DNA of 40,112 bases, taken from the NCBI GenBank assembly GCA_025056355.1, contig JANWWI010000020.1:1-40112 (forward strand), in the 5' to 3' direction. A model generated the notes under the pieces. That model was not told the DNA's origin and made no database searches. It was given only the letters and a program-made list of their open reading frames with translations. This document shows positions 9,485-19,456 of this stretch, piece by piece (the stretch's first letter is position 1; every line of letters starts with the position of its first letter). Position numbers and translations under genes: made by a program. Source of the DNA: Casimicrobiaceae bacterium (GTDB taxonomy: Bacteria; Pseudomonadota; Gammaproteobacteria; Burkholderiales; Casimicrobiaceae).

Positions 9485-12322
9485 TCACAGGTGCGTGAGC
9501 ATCTGCCCGGTTCCCAATCGGGATGAGAAGGCACTTTCCACAAGCTCGGCTTGCTGCTTGTTGTGCCACGACAGATAGCCCACCGCCGGAGAGGCGCTCA
9601 CACTGCGTCCGGCATAGAGCAACACCTGCTCAGGCTTGATATCCGCGCGGAAATACGCCATGAGGCGATACCACGCGCCTTGGTTTTGCGGCTCCTCCTG
9701 GCACCAGACGACCTCCTGCGCATTCGGGAATTTTTTGAGCTGTGTCTTGAAGTCCTCGTGCGGGAACGGGTATTGCTGCTCGAGACGAATGATCGCCACG
9801 TCTTTGATGTCGTGCTTGCGTCGGTACTCGACCAGCTCGTAGTAGAGCTTGCCTGAGCAGACAATGACGCGGCGCACGTTTTTTGCGACGATCTTCTCGG
9901 TCTCGCCGATCACGCACTGAAAACTGCCTTCGGCCAGCTCTTCAAGCGTGGAAACGGCCTCCTTGTGACGCAAGAGAGACTTCGGCGTAAAAACGATGAG
10001 CGGCTTACGGAATTTGCGCAACATCTGGCGGCGAAGCATGTGAAAGCACTGTGCCGGCGTCGAGGGCACCACCACTTGCATGTTGTGCTCGGCACAGAGT
10101 TGCAAAAAGCGCTCCGGCCGCGCCGACGAATGCTCGGGTCCTTGCCCTTCATAGCCGTGCGGCAAAAAGAGCACCAGTCCGCATATACGGCCCCACTTGG
10201 CCTCCCCCGAGCTGATGAACTGGTCGATGACCACCTGTGCGCAGTTGGCAAAGTCACCGAACTGCGCCTCCCAAATGACGAGCTGATTAGGCTCGGAGGT
10301 TGCATAACCGTACTCGAAGCCAAGCACCGCCTCCTCGGAAAGGATCGAATCGATCACCCAAAACGGCGCCTGACCCTCCGAGATGTGCTGCAGCGGAATC
10401 CAGGTGCCCGCGTCCCAGCGCTCGCGGTTTTGGTCGTGCAAGACCGCGTGCCGGTGCGAAAAAGTCCCACGACCGCAGTCTTCGCCAGACAGACGCACGC
10501 CGATGCCTTGATTGACGAGCGAGGCATAGGCAAGGTTTTCTGCCATGCCCCAGTCGAGCGGTTGTTCGCCCTCGCCCATCGCACGCCGGTCGGCAAGCAC
10601 TTTTTCAACACGCGGGTGGACCTTGAAGCCCGGCGGCAGGGTCACGAGCTTACGCGCCAGTTCTTTGAGCGTCTCAAGCGGCACACGCGTGTCGCACGGT
10701 TCATCCCAACGGCGGTTTTTGAACACCGACCAGTCTTGCTGGTACGGTGCCACGTAGTTCGAGAGGATGTATTTGTTCGTGTTTTCGCCGCGGTCCATGG
10801 CCGCGCGATAGATCGCCACCATCTCGTCGACTTCGGCCTGTGTGACCACGCCTTCGGCGATCAGCCGGTCCGCGTAGAGCTTGCGCGTGCCCGGATGCTG
10901 CGCGATCTTTTTGTACATGAGCGGCTGCGTGACCATCGGCTCGTCTTGCTCGTTGTGCCCGAGGCGGCGGAAGCAGACCAAATCGATGAACACATCCTTG
11001 TGAAAGGTCATGCGGTAATCGAGCGCGATCTCCGCCACGAGCAAGCAGGTCTCAGGATCGTCGGCATTGACGTGAAAGATGGGTACCTCGGCCATCTTGG
11101 CCACATCCGTGCAGTAAAGCGAGGAGCGCACGTCGCGGGGATCACTGGTTGTGAAGGCAATCTGGTTGTTGATGACCAGATGCACCGTCCCGGCGGTGCC
11201 GAAGTAGCGCGTCTGCGAGAGTGCGAGCGTTTCTTGCACAACCCCCTGCCCGGCGATCGCGCCATCGCCGTGTAGCAGGATGCCAAGCACCTGCGCTCCC
11301 GTGGTATCGCCGCGCCGCTGCTGACGCGCACGAACGGAACCCATGACCACCGGGTTGACAATCTCAAGATGCGACGGATTGAACGCGAGGGTGATGTGCA
11401 TCGGTCCGCCCGGGGTCATGATGTCACTCGAAAAACCCATGTGGTACTTGACGTCCCCGGCGAGCAACGAGGGGTCATACTTGCCTTCGAATTCTGCGAA
11501 CAAGTCCGCCGGCCGCTTGCCGAAGACGTTGACCAGAACATTGAGACGCCCCCGATGCGCCATGCCGATGACGGTTTCTTTCACGCCGGCAGCACCCGCT
11601 TTTTGCAGCAGGTGCTCGAGCAACGGGATCATCGTATCCCCGCCCTCGCCCGAAAAGCGCTTCTGCCCCACGTACCGGGTATGCAGGTAGCGCTCCAAGC
11701 CTTCGGCCGCCGTGAGCCGCTCAAGCAGGTGGCGTTTTTCCGCCACGGTGAGCCGAGGCTTGAGGCGCGTGTTTTCGATGCGCGCGCGCAGCCACTCCCG
11801 CTCATCCTCGTTGGCCATGTACATGTACTCGCAGGCCACGGTCCGGCAGTAGGTCTCGCGAAGCATCGCAATGATCTCGCGCAGCTTGGCCCGACCGTTG
11901 CGGCCCACCGGTAATACGCCGGCCGAGAACTCGGTCTCCAGATCGCTGTCGGCAAGTCCATAGTGGCGCAGATCGAGCTCTTTGAGCACGGGTTTTTCGT
12001 GCCGCTTGAGCGGATCGATGTCTGCCAGGCGCCCGCCGACAAAGCGATAGGCGTGAATGAGCTTCATCACGCCGAGCTGCTTGTTCATGAGCTCCGCATC
12101 GAGCGATGCAACCGCCGCTTTACGCGAGCGCGCGAGCCGCTCGAACTGCTCGATGACCGGCTGGTGGGCGACGTCCTGCGCGCTGCCCCGCAAGGCGTCG
12201 AAGTAGTCGCGCCAACGCGCGTCGACGCCTGCGGGGTCGTCGAGATATCGCTCGTAGAGCGCCTCGATGTAGGGCATGTTCCCCCCGAACAGAGTCGAGG
12301 TCACGGCAAATTCCTTCATCAT
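9485..12322 (-). CDS. sucA: 2-oxoglutarate dehydrogenase E1
   Basis: A 945-residue thiamine-diphosphate-dependent E1 decarboxylating 2-oxoglutarate and succinylating the E2 lipoyl arm. Recognisable parts: the N-terminal segment with [13 protein letters not shown] (the E2-binding region), [17 protein letters not shown], the ThDP/Mg motif GDGAIAGQG, and the C-terminal [19 protein letters not shown] and [16 protein letters not shown] stretches. Length matches the family. The start is set at 12322 by AGGAGG six bases upstream; a second ATG follows immediately. The open frame continues upstream to 12550 only as overlap with gltA. The gap to gltA is 52 bases. Confidence 0.96.
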   Translation of the reverse strand: MMKEFAVTSTLFGGNMPYIEALYERYLDDPAGVDARWRDYFDALRGSAQDVAHQPVIEQFERLARSRKAAVASLDAELMNKQLGVMKLIHAYRFVGGRLADIDPLKRHEKPVLKELDLRHYGLADSDLETEFSAGVLPVGRNGRAKLREIIAMLRETYCRTVACEYMYMANEDEREWLRARIENTRLKPRLTVAEKRHLLERLTAAEGLERYLHTRYVGQKRFSGEGGDTMIPLLEHLLQKAGAAGVKETVIGMAHRGRLNVLVNVFGKRPADLFAEFEGKYDPSLLAGDVKYHMGFSSDIMTPGGPMHITLAFNPSHLEIVNPVVMGSVRARQQRRGDTTGAQVLGILLHGDGAIAGQGVVQETLALSQTRYFGTAGTVHLVINNQIAFTTSDPRDVRSSLYCTDVAKMAEVPIFHVNADDPETCLLVAEIALDYRMTFHKDVFIDLVCFRRLGHNEQDEPMVTQPLMYKKIAQHPGTRKLYADRLIAEGVVTQAEVDEMVAIYRAAMDRGENTNKYILSNYVAPYQQDWSVFKNRRWDEPCDTRVPLETLKELARKLVTLPPGFKVHPRVEKVLADRRAMGEGEQPLDWGMAENLAYASLVNQGIGVRLSGEDCGRGTFSHRHAVLHDQNRERWDAGTWIPLQHISEGQAPFWVIDSILSEEAVLGFEYGYATSEPNQLVIWEAQFGDFANCAQVVIDQFISSGEAKWGRICGLVLFLPHGYEGQGPEHSSARPERFLQLCAEHNMQVVVPSTPAQCFHMLRRQMLRKFRKPLIVFTPKSLLRHKEAVSTLEELAEGSFQCVIGETEKIVAKNVRRVIVCSGKLYYELVEYRRKHDIKDVAIIRLEQQYPFPHEDFKTQLKKFPNAQEVVWCQEEPQNQGAWYRLMAYFRADIKPEQVLLYAGRSVSASPAVGYLSWHNKQQAELVESAFSSRLGTGQMLTHL

Positions 12323-12374
12323 GTCGAACCTCCTGGACGTCGTTTCTTGCCGTGCGCAAAGCCCCGTCGCGCCC

Positions 12375-13676
12375 TCAACGTTGCTCGATCGGCCGCACTT
12401 CGCGCGCGGCTGCCCCGATGAACAGCTGCCGCGGCCGGCCGATTTTTTGATCTGGATCGGCCAACATCTCGTTGAGCTGAGCGATCCATCCCGCCGTGCG
12501 GGCAAGCGCAAAGATCGCGGTAAACAGCGCCGTCGGAATTCCAATGGCACGCTGGACGATGCCCGAGTAGAAGTCGACGTTTGGATAGAGCTTGCGGCTG
12601 ATGAAATACTCGTCTTCGAGCGCGACTTTTTCGAGCGTTAGCGCAAGTTTGAACAGCGGATCGTTTTCGAGCCCGAGTTCGCCGAGCACCTCGTAGCAGG
12701 TCTCGCGCATGAGCTTGGCACGCGGGTCGTAGTTCTTGTAGACCCGATGGCCGAAGCCCATCAGGCGCACGTTGGAGGATTTGTCCTTGACCTTGGCGAT
12801 GAATTCGCCAAGCCGTGCCACCCCGCCGTTGGCATGCAGCTCTTCGAGCATGTTGAGCGCTGCCTCGTTGGCCCCACCATGCGCCGGCCCCCAGAGGCAG
12901 GCCACCCCCGCAGCGATGGCCGCGTACGGGTTCGTCCCGGAGGAGCCGCACAACCGCACCGTCGAGGTCGAGGCGTTTTGCTCGTGATCGGCATGCAGAA
13001 TGAAGATACGGTCGAGCGCCCGAACGAGCACCTCGTTGACCTTGTACTCCTCGCACGGCGTGGCAAACATCATGCGCATGAAGTTCGCCGTGTAGGAGAG
13101 GTCGTTCTTCGGGTAGATCATCGGCTGGCCGATCGAGTACTTGTAGGCCATCGCGACCAGCGTCGGCATCTTGGCGATCAGACGGATCGCCGCAATGTGG
13201 CGATGCTCGGGGTTGTTGACATCCAGCGTGTCGTGGTAGAAGGCCGAAAGCGCGCCCACCATCCCGGTTAACACCGCCATCGGGTGCGCGTCGCGGCGGA
13301 AACCGCGTAGAAAAAACTGCATCTGCTCGTGCACCATGGTGTGGTAGGTCACCAGCTTCACGAAGTCGTGCTTTTGCTGCAGGTTGGGCAGCTCGCCGTT
13401 CAGAAGCAGGTAGCAGGTCTCAAGAAAGTCACAGTGCTTCGCGAGCTGCTCGATCGGGTAGCCGCGATAGCGCAACTCCCCCTTCTCCCCGTCGATGTAG
13501 GTAATGGCCGAGCGGCACGCCGCTGTGGACATGAAGCCGGGGTCGTAGGTGAACTTTCCGGTCTTCGCATACAGCGTGCGAATGTCGATCACGTCGGGGC
13601 CCATGGTGCCTTTGAGCACGGGAAATTCGACACTGGGCGAGCCGTCGCTGAAGGAAAGCGTTGCAGTGACAGACAT
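12375..13676 (-). CDS. gltA: Citrate synthase (hexameric, type II)
   Basis: A 433-residue citrate synthase condensing oxaloacetate and acetyl-CoA. The length and the N-terminal beta-rich domain (residues 1-60) fit the large Gram-negative, NADH-sensitive form. The active-site region [26 protein letters not shown] and [13 protein letters not shown] carry the catalytic His residues. The start at 13676 follows GGAG with 5-base spacing; the upstream in-frame ATG at 13772 overlaps sdhE. It should not be confused with the methylcitrate synthase gene at 20553, which encodes a shorter protein of the prpC type. Confidence 0.96.
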   Translation of the reverse strand: MSVTATLSFSDGSPSVEFPVLKGTMGPDVIDIRTLYAKTGKFTYDPGFMSTAACRSAITYIDGEKGELRYRGYPIEQLAKHCDFLETCYLLLNGELPNLQQKHDFVKLVTYHTMVHEQMQFFLRGFRRDAHPMAVLTGMVGALSAFYHDTLDVNNPEHRHIAAIRLIAKMPTLVAMAYKYSIGQPMIYPKNDLSYTANFMRMMFATPCEEYKVNEVLVRALDRIFILHADHEQNASTSTVRLCGSSGTNPYAAIAAGVACLWGPAHGGANEAALNMLEELHANGGVARLGEFIAKVKDKSSNVRLMGFGHRVYKNYDPRAKLMRETCYEVLGELGLENDPLFKLALTLEKVALEDEYFISRKLYPNVDFYSGIVQRAIGIPTALFTAIFALARTAGWIAQLNEMLADPDQKIGRPRQLFIGAAAREVRPIEQR

Positions 13677-13707
13677 GGACACTCCAGGCAAGTCAACGGG
13701 GAAAGGC

Positions 13708-13962
13708 TCAGGGTTGTTGCAAGGCCGCTCGGAGCTGACGAACCATTTCCGCTGTCCCGTCGGGGCACTCATCCAAACGGCCCGAAATCAAATCCCACAG
13801 GGTGATGTCGTCGAGTTCAAGCAGTTTTTGCAATTGCGCATTCTCATCCGCTGTGAGCGAGCAGCCGCGACGCGTGAGAAAGCGCTCCAAGACGAGGTCG
13901 TTTTCAAGCAGGCCTCGCCGCGCACGCCAGCGCAATCGGTTGAATTCGACCTCGGTCAACAT
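13708..13962 (-). CDS. sdhE: Succinate dehydrogenase assembly factor SdhE
   Basis: An 84-residue protein of the SdhE/Sdh5/YgfY family that promotes covalent FAD attachment to SdhA. The family RGxxE motif is present as [14 protein letters not shown] near residues 15-28, and the acidic, helical C-terminal half ([12 protein letters not shown]) fits the five-helix fold. The start at 13962 lies 7 bases after the sdhB stop; the longer open frame from 14043 would overlap sdhB. The position directly after sdhB matches its role. Confidence 0.92.
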   Translation of the reverse strand: MLTEVEFNRLRWRARRGLLENDLVLERFLTRRGCSLTADENAQLQKLLELDDITLWDLISGRLDECPDGTAEMVRQLRAALQQP

Positions 13963-13969
13963 TGCTACG

Positions 13970-14674
13970 TCACCGCCGCGCCACCAGCATCTGCTTGATC
14001 TTACCGATCGCCCGCGTCGGGTTGAGCCCCTTCGGACAGACATCGACGCAGTTCATGATCGTATGGCAGCGGAACAAGCGGTACGGATCCTCCAAGTTGT
14101 TGAGCCGCTCCTCACGGATTTGGTCGCGTGTGTCGGCGATGAAGCGATACGCGGCAAGCAACCCCGCGGGGCCGACGAATTTGTCAGGGTTCCACCAAAA
14201 GCTCGGGCAAGAGGTGGAACAACAAGCGCACAGGATGCACTCGTAGAGCCCGTTCAACTCTTCACGGTCTTCTTGAGACTGCAAGCGCTCTTTCTCCGGT
14301 GGCGGCGAGTCGTTCACCAGGTAGGGCTTGATCGAGTGGTACTGCTTGAAAAAGGGGGTCATGTCCACGATCAAGTCGCGGATCACAGGCAGGCCGGGGA
14401 GGGGCCGCAGCACCACCTTTTTCGGCAAGCTGCGCATGTTGGTAAGGCACGCCAGCCCGTTTTTGCCGTTGATGTTCATCGCATCGGATCCACAGACACC
14501 TTCTCGACATGAGCGCCTGAAAGAAAGCGAGGGATCAATCTTTTTGAGCTTCATCAACACATCAAGCAGCATGCGCTCGCTGCCGTCGAGTTCGACCTCG
14601 AGCGTTTGCATGTACGGCTTTTCGTCCTTGTCGGGGTCGTAGCGATAAATCTCGAAGATGCGCTTGTCGGACAT
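13970..14674 (-). CDS. sdhB: Succinate dehydrogenase iron-sulfur subunit
   Basis: A 234-residue iron-sulfur subunit carrying electrons from SdhA FAD to quinone. The N-terminal [2Fe-2S] site uses Cys56, Cys61 and Cys76 with Asp64 at the fourth ligand position, as in the Escherichia coli enzyme. The C-terminal ferredoxin-like part has CILCACCSTSCPS and later CHTIMNCVDVCPKGLNP for the [4Fe-4S] and [3Fe-4S] centres. The start at 14674 gives the usual family N-terminus; an ATG at 14704 would overlap sdhA. An AAAGG motif precedes at loose spacing. Confidence 0.96.
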   Translation of the reverse strand: MSDKRIFEIYRYDPDKDEKPYMQTLEVELDGSERMLLDVLMKLKKIDPSLSFRRSCREGVCGSDAMNINGKNGLACLTNMRSLPKKVVLRPLPGLPVIRDLIVDMTPFFKQYHSIKPYLVNDSPPPEKERLQSQEDREELNGLYECILCACCSTSCPSFWWNPDKFVGPAGLLAAYRFIADTRDQIREERLNNLEDPYRLFRCHTIMNCVDVCPKGLNPTRAIGKIKQMLVARR

Positions 14675-14700
14675 GAGACACTGCCTTTCTTTGTCCCAGG

Positions 14701-16485
14701 TCAAAAGGTTCGCTTCACCGGCGGGATCGGCTCCACCGTGAGCGGCTTCATATTGACTGGCTTGTATTCGAGGCGGTTGCCCTCGCTGTACCAGAGCGTG
14801 TGCTTGAGCCAGTCACGGTCGTTGCGCCCGAGCGGAAACTCGGGTGTATCGCCGTAATCTTGGACGCTGTGGGCGCCGCGGCTCTCTTTGCGTGCAGCCG
14901 CCGAGACCATGGTGGCCTTGGCCGCTTCCATGAGATTGGCCACTTCAAGCGCTTCGATGCGGGCAGTGTTGAAGACCTTCGATTTGTCTTTGAGATGCAG
15001 GTGCTTGGCCCGCTCATCGAGCGCCATGACCTTGCGCACCCCTTCATCCATACTTGCCTGCGTGCGAAAGACCCCAGCATGCTTTTGCATGGTCTGCCGA
15101 AGGTCGTTGGCCACGTCCTGGGCGTACTCACCCGAGGTGGAGGCGTCAAGCCGGGCGATCCGCTCGCGTGTGCGATCGGCTGCATCGGCCGGCAGCGGCT
15201 TGTGCGCCTTGGTCGCAAGGGCGGTTTCGATGATGTGATTGCCCGCCGCACGGCCGAAGACCAACAAGTCGAGCAGCGAATTGGTCCCCAGTCGATTGGC
15301 CCCGTGGACCGACACACAGGAACACTCTCCAATGGCGTAGAGCCCAGGCACGACCGTGTTCGGGTTGCCGTTTTTCGGCACGACCACCTGGCCGTGGATG
15401 TTGGTCGGTATGCCGCCCATCTGGTAGTGAATGGTCGGCACTACGGGAATCGGCTCGCGGGTGACATCGACGTTGGCGAAGTTCTTGCCGATCTCGTAGA
15501 CCGAGGGCAGGCGTTTGAGAATTGTTTCCTTGCCGAGGTGCGTCAGGTCGAGCAGCACATAGTCGCCGTTTGGCCCGCAGCCACGTCCTTCCTTGATCTC
15601 CTGGTCCATGCAGCGGGAGACGAAATCGCGCGGCGCGAGGTCCTTGAGTTTCGGCGCGTAGCGTTCCATGAAGCGCTCGCCGTGCTTGTTGCGCAAGATG
15701 CCGCCTTCGCCGCGGCAGCCTTCGGTCAGCAGCACCCCCGCGTTGTAGACACCCGTCGGATGAAACTGCCAGAACTCCATGTCCTGGAGCGGGATCCCCG
15801 CCCGCGCGGCCATGCCGAGGCCATCGCCTGTGTTGATGTAGGCGTTAGTCGAGGCTGCGAAGATGCGTCCGGCACCGCCCGTGGCGAGCAGCACCGCCTT
15901 GGCATGAAAGATGGCCAGCTCACCGCTTTCCATCTCCAGTGCGGTCACCCCGACCACGTCCCCTTCCTGGTCGCGGATCAGGTCCTGAGCCATCCATTCG
16001 ACAAAGAATGTGGTTTGCGCGCGGACGTTTTGTTGGTAGAGCGTGTGCAGCATCGCATGGCCCGTACGGTCCGCGGCCGCACAGGCGCGGGCCACCGGCT
16101 TTTCGCCATAGCGGGCCGAATGGCCGCCGAAGGGCCGCTGGTAGATGGTGCCGTCAGGATTGCGGTCGAAGGGCATGCCCATGTGCTCGAGCTCGTAGAC
16201 CACCTTGGGCGCCTCACGGCACATGAATTCGATGGCGTCTTGGTCGCCGAGCCAATCCGAACCCTTGACGGTGTCGTAGAAATGGAAGTGCCAGTTGTCT
16301 TCTTCCATGTTGCCAAGCGCCGCGCCAATGCCGCCTTGTGCAGCCACCGTATGCGAGCGCGTCGGAAAGACCTTGGACAGCACGGCCACTTTGAGACCGG
16401 CGCGCGCTAGCTGCAGCGAGCAGCGCATGCCAGCACCACCTGCGCCAACCACCACAGCATCAAAGGTGTAAATCGGAAGACTCAT
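14701..16485 (-). CDS. sdhA: Succinate dehydrogenase flavoprotein subunit
   Basis: A 594-residue flavoprotein oxidising succinate to fumarate on the cytoplasmic face of the membrane. The FAD dinucleotide motif VVVGAGGAGMR is at residues 11-21, and SHTVAAQGG contains His45, the residue expected to bind FAD covalently. Substrate-site segments HPTGVYNAGVLLTEGCRGEGG-like and HYQMGGIPTN are intact. Length matches the family. AAGGAG nine bases before the ATG overlaps the sdhD stop codon, suggesting translational coupling. Confidence 0.97.
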   Translation of the reverse strand: MSLPIYTFDAVVVGAGGAGMRCSLQLARAGLKVAVLSKVFPTRSHTVAAQGGIGAALGNMEEDNWHFHFYDTVKGSDWLGDQDAIEFMCREAPKVVYELEHMGMPFDRNPDGTIYQRPFGGHSARYGEKPVARACAAADRTGHAMLHTLYQQNVRAQTTFFVEWMAQDLIRDQEGDVVGVTALEMESGELAIFHAKAVLLATGGAGRIFAASTNAYINTGDGLGMAARAGIPLQDMEFWQFHPTGVYNAGVLLTEGCRGEGGILRNKHGERFMERYAPKLKDLAPRDFVSRCMDQEIKEGRGCGPNGDYVLLDLTHLGKETILKRLPSVYEIGKNFANVDVTREPIPVVPTIHYQMGGIPTNIHGQVVVPKNGNPNTVVPGLYAIGECSCVSVHGANRLGTNSLLDLLVFGRAAGNHIIETALATKAHKPLPADAADRTRERIARLDASTSGEYAQDVANDLRQTMQKHAGVFRTQASMDEGVRKVMALDERAKHLHLKDKSKVFNTARIEALEVANLMEAAKATMVSAAARKESRGAHSVQDYGDTPEFPLGRNDRDWLKHTLWYSEGNRLEYKPVNMKPLTVEPIPPVKRTF

Positions 16486-16497
16486 CCGAAGCGCTCC

Positions 16498-16833
16498 TTA
16501 GCGGTTCAGGCCAAAAACGATGAGCACGGCCCACACACTGTAGGCGCCGAAGGCAAACCACGAGGCCCCGACCAGGACCGCGCGAAGGGCGGGGTCTTTG
16601 ATGTAATCGGGCCAAACGTGCAGCACGCCGATGAGCCCGTGGTAGAAGGCGGACACAAGGGCAATCAGCGTGATCACCCGAAACACCGGCTGGGCGAAGA
16701 GGCCATGCCACTGTTCGGCACTCGGTGGCCCAAAGAGCAACAGCAGCACCAGCAGCGCAAGCACGTAAACGGCCACGAACGCGCCCGTCAGGCGCTGCAG
16801 CCACCACTCGATCACAGTCTCTTCCGAACGCAT
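16498..16833 (-). CDS. sdhD: Succinate dehydrogenase membrane anchor subunit SdhD
   Basis: A 111-residue anchor with three hydrophobic segments (about residues 18-38, 52-75 and 85-108). The quinone-site region WPDYIKDP contains the Asp-Tyr pair conserved in SdhD. The start at 16833 (MRSEETVIEWWLQRLTGAF) is the family N-terminus; the long open frame from 17034 overlaps sdhC and shows no similarity. It lies 5 bases after the sdhC stop. Confidence 0.93.
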   Translation of the reverse strand: MRSEETVIEWWLQRLTGAFVAVYVLALLVLLLLFGPPSAEQWHGLFAQPVFRVITLIALVSAFYHGLIGVLHVWPDYIKDPALRAVLVGASWFAFGAYSVWAVLIVFGLNR

Positions 16834-16838
16834 CAGCT

Positions 16839-17261
16839 CTACCCCAGACGCAACGCAACCACGGCAGTCAAGAGGACCGAAACGCCGATCGTGAGCCACG
16901 CCGAGCGTCGTGACGCACCCGGCTCGAGCCAATAGTTCGCGTCCTGAACCAGGTGTCGCAAACCCGCAAGCAAGTGGTAGAGCGTTGCCAGCAACAGCGC
17001 GAGCAACGCGAGCTTGCCGAGCGGGTGCCCCCAAACAGCCGAACGCACCGCTTCAAAGCCCGCCTCCGAGGCGAGGCTCATTTGCAACAGCGGCAGAACG
17101 AGCAACATGCCCAAGAACAGCACGACGCCGGAAATTCGATGCAGGATCGAAGCCAGTCCCGGAACGGGCAGCCGGTAGCGCAACAAATCAAACAAGCCCA
17201 CATTGCGAAACACCGGACGTCTCCGCCGCGGGCCAGTCGCTTCTCGAGGCGTATGAGCCAT
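16839..17261 (-). CDS. sdhC: Succinate dehydrogenase cytochrome b556 subunit SdhC
   Basis: A 140-residue membrane subunit that binds heme b and quinone with SdhD. It carries RPVFRNVGLFDLLRYRLP and HRISG at residues 41-45 (a quinone-site Ser/Arg region). A later YHLLAGLRHLVQD segment holds His96, the likely heme ligand. Three hydrophobic segments are visible. GGAGGT lies about 10 bases upstream. It is the first structural gene after gntR, with an 18-base gap. Confidence 0.94.
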   Translation of the reverse strand: MAHTPREATGPRRRRPVFRNVGLFDLLRYRLPVPGLASILHRISGVVLFLGMLLVLPLLQMSLASEAGFEAVRSAVWGHPLGKLALLALLLATLYHLLAGLRHLVQDANYWLEPGASRRSAWLTIGVSVLLTAVVALRLG

Positions 17262-17279
17262 GGAAATGCTTACCTCCGC

Positions 17280-18146
17280 TCAGTACAACGTGTTTGCGTA
17301 GTGATGCAGTCGCGTCGTGGCGAGGCCACGGCGAAACTCAACCGGCCGGTCGCCGTAGGTGAAGGCCACGCGTTCGACGCACAAAAGCGGCGAGCCGAGC
17401 CCGACTTTGAGCACTTCCGCGGCGACCGCGTCGGCGGCCACCGCTTTGATCTGCTCTTCCGCGCGCAGCATGCGCACTCCGAACTCGGTCTCAAAAAACC
17501 CGTACATCGAGCCCTTGTAGGCATCGAAGCGCTCCTTGGTGAGACCCTTGAACAGCGCGGCGGGCAAGGTGATTTCGTCGTAGACCGTCGGCACGCCTGA
17601 GTAGATCAGCACGCGCCGAAGTAGCAAGGCGGGCTCGCCCGACGGCACGCGCAGCAAGCGAGCGATCTCGGCAGGCATCCGTAGGCGGCGCACCTCAAGC
17701 AGTTCGCTTTTCGGAATTTCGACCTGCCCGTCATTCCTGCGGATGCGCAGGAAGCGAAACGTGGAGCTGTGGGTTTCGGTGTGCGTGGCAACAAACGTGC
17801 CCTTGCCCTGGCGTCGAATCAGGATGTGCTCGTCAACGAGTGACTCGATGGCTTTGCGCACGGTGCCCTGACTCACGCCAAACCGTGCCGCAAGCTCCGC
17901 CTCCGAGGGGATCGCCTCGCCCGGGCGCCATTCGCCCGCCTCGAGCGAGCGCGTGATCATCGAGCGGATTTGCGAATACAGGGGCCGAAACGACGCCGCC
18001 GACCCCTCCTCCGGCAGCGGCGCGCCTCGCCTCGTGCGTCCACCTCGAGCGCCCGACTTGCCGGCGGTCTGCCTCACGGGGCTGCCCTCGGCACCCGACC
18101 GCGGGTCGATGGGCCGAGAACCGGAAGTCGTGGCAGAGCGATCCAT
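17280..18146 (-). CDS. GntR/HutC-family transcriptional regulator of the TCA block
   Basis: Up to 288 residues. The winged-helix DNA-binding domain begins near residue 53 (FRPLYSQIRSMITRSLEAG) with the recognition region PSEAELAARFGVSQGTVRKAI, followed by a UTRA ligand-binding domain of the HutC type to the C-terminus. The first 50 residues are low-complexity and atypical. An in-frame GTG at 18077 preceded by GAGGG seven bases upstream would give a more usual 265-residue protein and may be the true start. It heads the sdh-to-DUF808 block and faces mdh across a region with a large palindrome, so it probably controls both. The ligand is unknown; a TCA intermediate or acyl-CoA is plausible. Confidence 0.88.
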   Translation of the reverse strand: MDRSATTSGSRPIDPRSGAEGSPVRQTAGKSGARGGRTRRGAPLPEEGSAASFRPLYSQIRSMITRSLEAGEWRPGEAIPSEAELAARFGVSQGTVRKAIESLVDEHILIRRQGKGTFVATHTETHSSTFRFLRIRRNDGQVEIPKSELLEVRRLRMPAEIARLLRVPSGEPALLLRRVLIYSGVPTVYDEITLPAALFKGLTKERFDAYKGSMYGFFETEFGVRMLRAEEQIKAVAADAVAAEVLKVGLGSPLLCVERVAFTYGDRPVEFRRGLATTRLHHYANTLY

Positions 18147-18472
18147 ACGCTTGCATTGTCGCCGAACGGCGCCCGACCCGCAAGCAGGTGTCTTATGTCT
18201 TATATAAGATAGAAGACATTCTTGACCTGCCGAGCACGCTTGACGGACAATCGCGCTTGAGCCGAACCCGGCCGGGCATTGCCTGGAGCGCAGCCGTGAC
18301 TGGCTAAGAGGGCCCGGAACAAGGCGGGGCGCAAGGGCAATCAGGCACGCCCGCGACCGGCCTCCTCGATGAGGCGGAACGCTCGCTGAGGAGATTTCGA
18401 ACGCCCGCTACTGGTTCGCCAACCTTGCAAAATTGCCAACGATTCGACCTTACGCACTGAGAGCATTACCGC
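18147..18472. promoter_or_regulatory. Divergent control region between gntR and mdh
   Basis: A 326-base region separating the sdh-odh block from mdh-prpBC. Its left third is AT-rich around the palindrome at 18190-18217, in strong contrast to its surroundings, and is the likely promoter zone. A plus-strand TTGACC at 18222-18227 followed after 18 bases by GACAAT is a possible but weak promoter for mdh. The remainder (18250-18470) shows no gene and would be a long mdh leader; a GCCTC/GAGGC hairpin lies near 18360-18375. Confidence 0.5.
18190..18217. promoter_or_regulatory. Double-palindrome candidate operator for the GntR regulator
   Basis: A perfect 12-bp palindrome TCTTATATAAGA (18198-18209) is embedded in a 28-bp imperfect palindrome. 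The left arm is a tandem GTCTTAT-GTCTTAT, and the right arm matches its reverse complement at 12 of 14 positions. This is the size expected for one or two GntR dimers. It lies 44 bases upstream of the gntR ATG and about 255 upstream of mdh. That it is the GntR site is inferred from position and symmetry. Confidence 0.6.
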
Positions 18473-19456
18473 ATGAAATCCCCTGTACGCGTCGCCGTTA
18501 CGGGCGCTGCCGGCCAAATCGGCTACGCCCTGCTCTTTCGCATCGCTGCCGGCGAGATGCTTGGCAAGGATCAGCCAGTGCATCTTCAGCTTCTCGAAAT
18601 CCCGGACGAAAAAGTGCAAAAAGCCTTAAAGGGCGTCATGATGGAGCTCGAAGACTGTGCCTTCCCCTTACTGGCCGGGATGGAGGCCCATTCCGACCCG
18701 AAGAAGGCGTTCAAAGACACCCGCTATGCGCTGCTTGTTGGGGCGCGGCCCCGCGGCCCGGGGATGGAGCGCTCCGACCTGCTGCAAGCCAATGCCAAGA
18801 TCTTTATCGAGCAGGGGCGCGCGCTCAACGAGGTGGCCCATCGTGATGTTCGGGTGCTCGTGGTCGGCAACCCGGCCAACACCAACGCCTACATCGCACA
18901 GAAATCGGCCCCGGATCTTCCGGCCAAAAACTTCACCTCCATGCTGCGGCTTGACCACAACCGGGCCCTTTCCCAGTTGGCGCAAAAGCTCACGCTGCGG
19001 GTGACCGACATCAAGCACCTGGTGGTCTGGGGCAACCACTCCCCGACCATGTACCCGGACGTCCGGTTCGCCACCGCCGGGGGCTTCAGCCTATATGACC
19101 GAATCGATCCCAAGTGGAACGAGGAGGTCTTCATCCCGACGGTGGCCAAGCGCGGAGCCGCCATCATCGAGGCGCGGGGGCTCTCCTCTGCGGCCTCAGC
19201 CGCCAATGCCGCCATCGATCACATGCGCGACTGGGCGCTTGGTACCAACGGCGATTGGGTGACGATGGGCGTGCCCTCGGACGGCAGCTACGGTATCCCC
19301 GAAGGTATCCAGTTCGGCATGCCGGTGACCTGTGCACTGGGCGAATACAAGATCGTGCAGGGGCTTGAGATCGATGCCGCAAGCCGCGCGCGGCTCGACA
19401 AAACTTTGAAGGAGCTGCTTGAGGAGCGCGACGCGATCGCCCATCTGCTCAACTAA
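18473..19456 (+). CDS. mdh: Malate dehydrogenase (NAD)
   Basis: A 327-residue cytosolic-type malate dehydrogenase. The NAD-binding [19 protein letters not shown] is near the N-terminus (residues 10-28). The substrate Arg loop is [14 protein letters not shown] (around residues 93-106), and the catalytic His lies in [13 protein letters not shown] near residue 188. Length is normal. Only a weak GAGAG precedes the ATG. It is the first gene of the plus-strand arm from the shared control region and completes, with the opposite arm, five enzymatic steps of the cycle. Confidence 0.95.
   Translation: MKSPVRVAVTGAAGQIGYALLFRIAAGEMLGKDQPVHLQLLEIPDEKVQKALKGVMMELEDCAFPLLAGMEAHSDPKKAFKDTRYALLVGARPRGPGMERSDLLQANAKIFIEQGRALNEVAHRDVRVLVVGNPANTNAYIAQKSAPDLPAKNFTSMLRLDHNRALSQLAQKLTLRVTDIKHLVVWGNHSPTMYPDVRFATAGGFSLYDRIDPKWNEEVFIPTVAKRGAAIIEARGLSSAASAANAAIDHMRDWALGTNGDWVTMGVPSDGSYGIPEGIQFGMPVTCALGEYKIVQGLEIDAASRARLDKTLKELLEERDAIAHLLN

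Noticed and set aside
9965-11275. 436-codon open frame on the plus strand opposite sucA
   Set aside because: It is fully antisense to a clearly recognised sucA, has no family resemblance and no ribosome binding site; long antisense frames are common at this GC content.
14800-16410. 536-codon open frame on the plus strand opposite sdhA
   Set aside because: It is antisense to intact sdhA and shows composition expected from the reverse strand of a high-GC gene.
18203-18208. TATAAG in the palindrome as a -10 box
   Set aside because: No acceptable -35 element lies 16-18 bases away on either strand, so I treat it as an operator rather than a promoter core.
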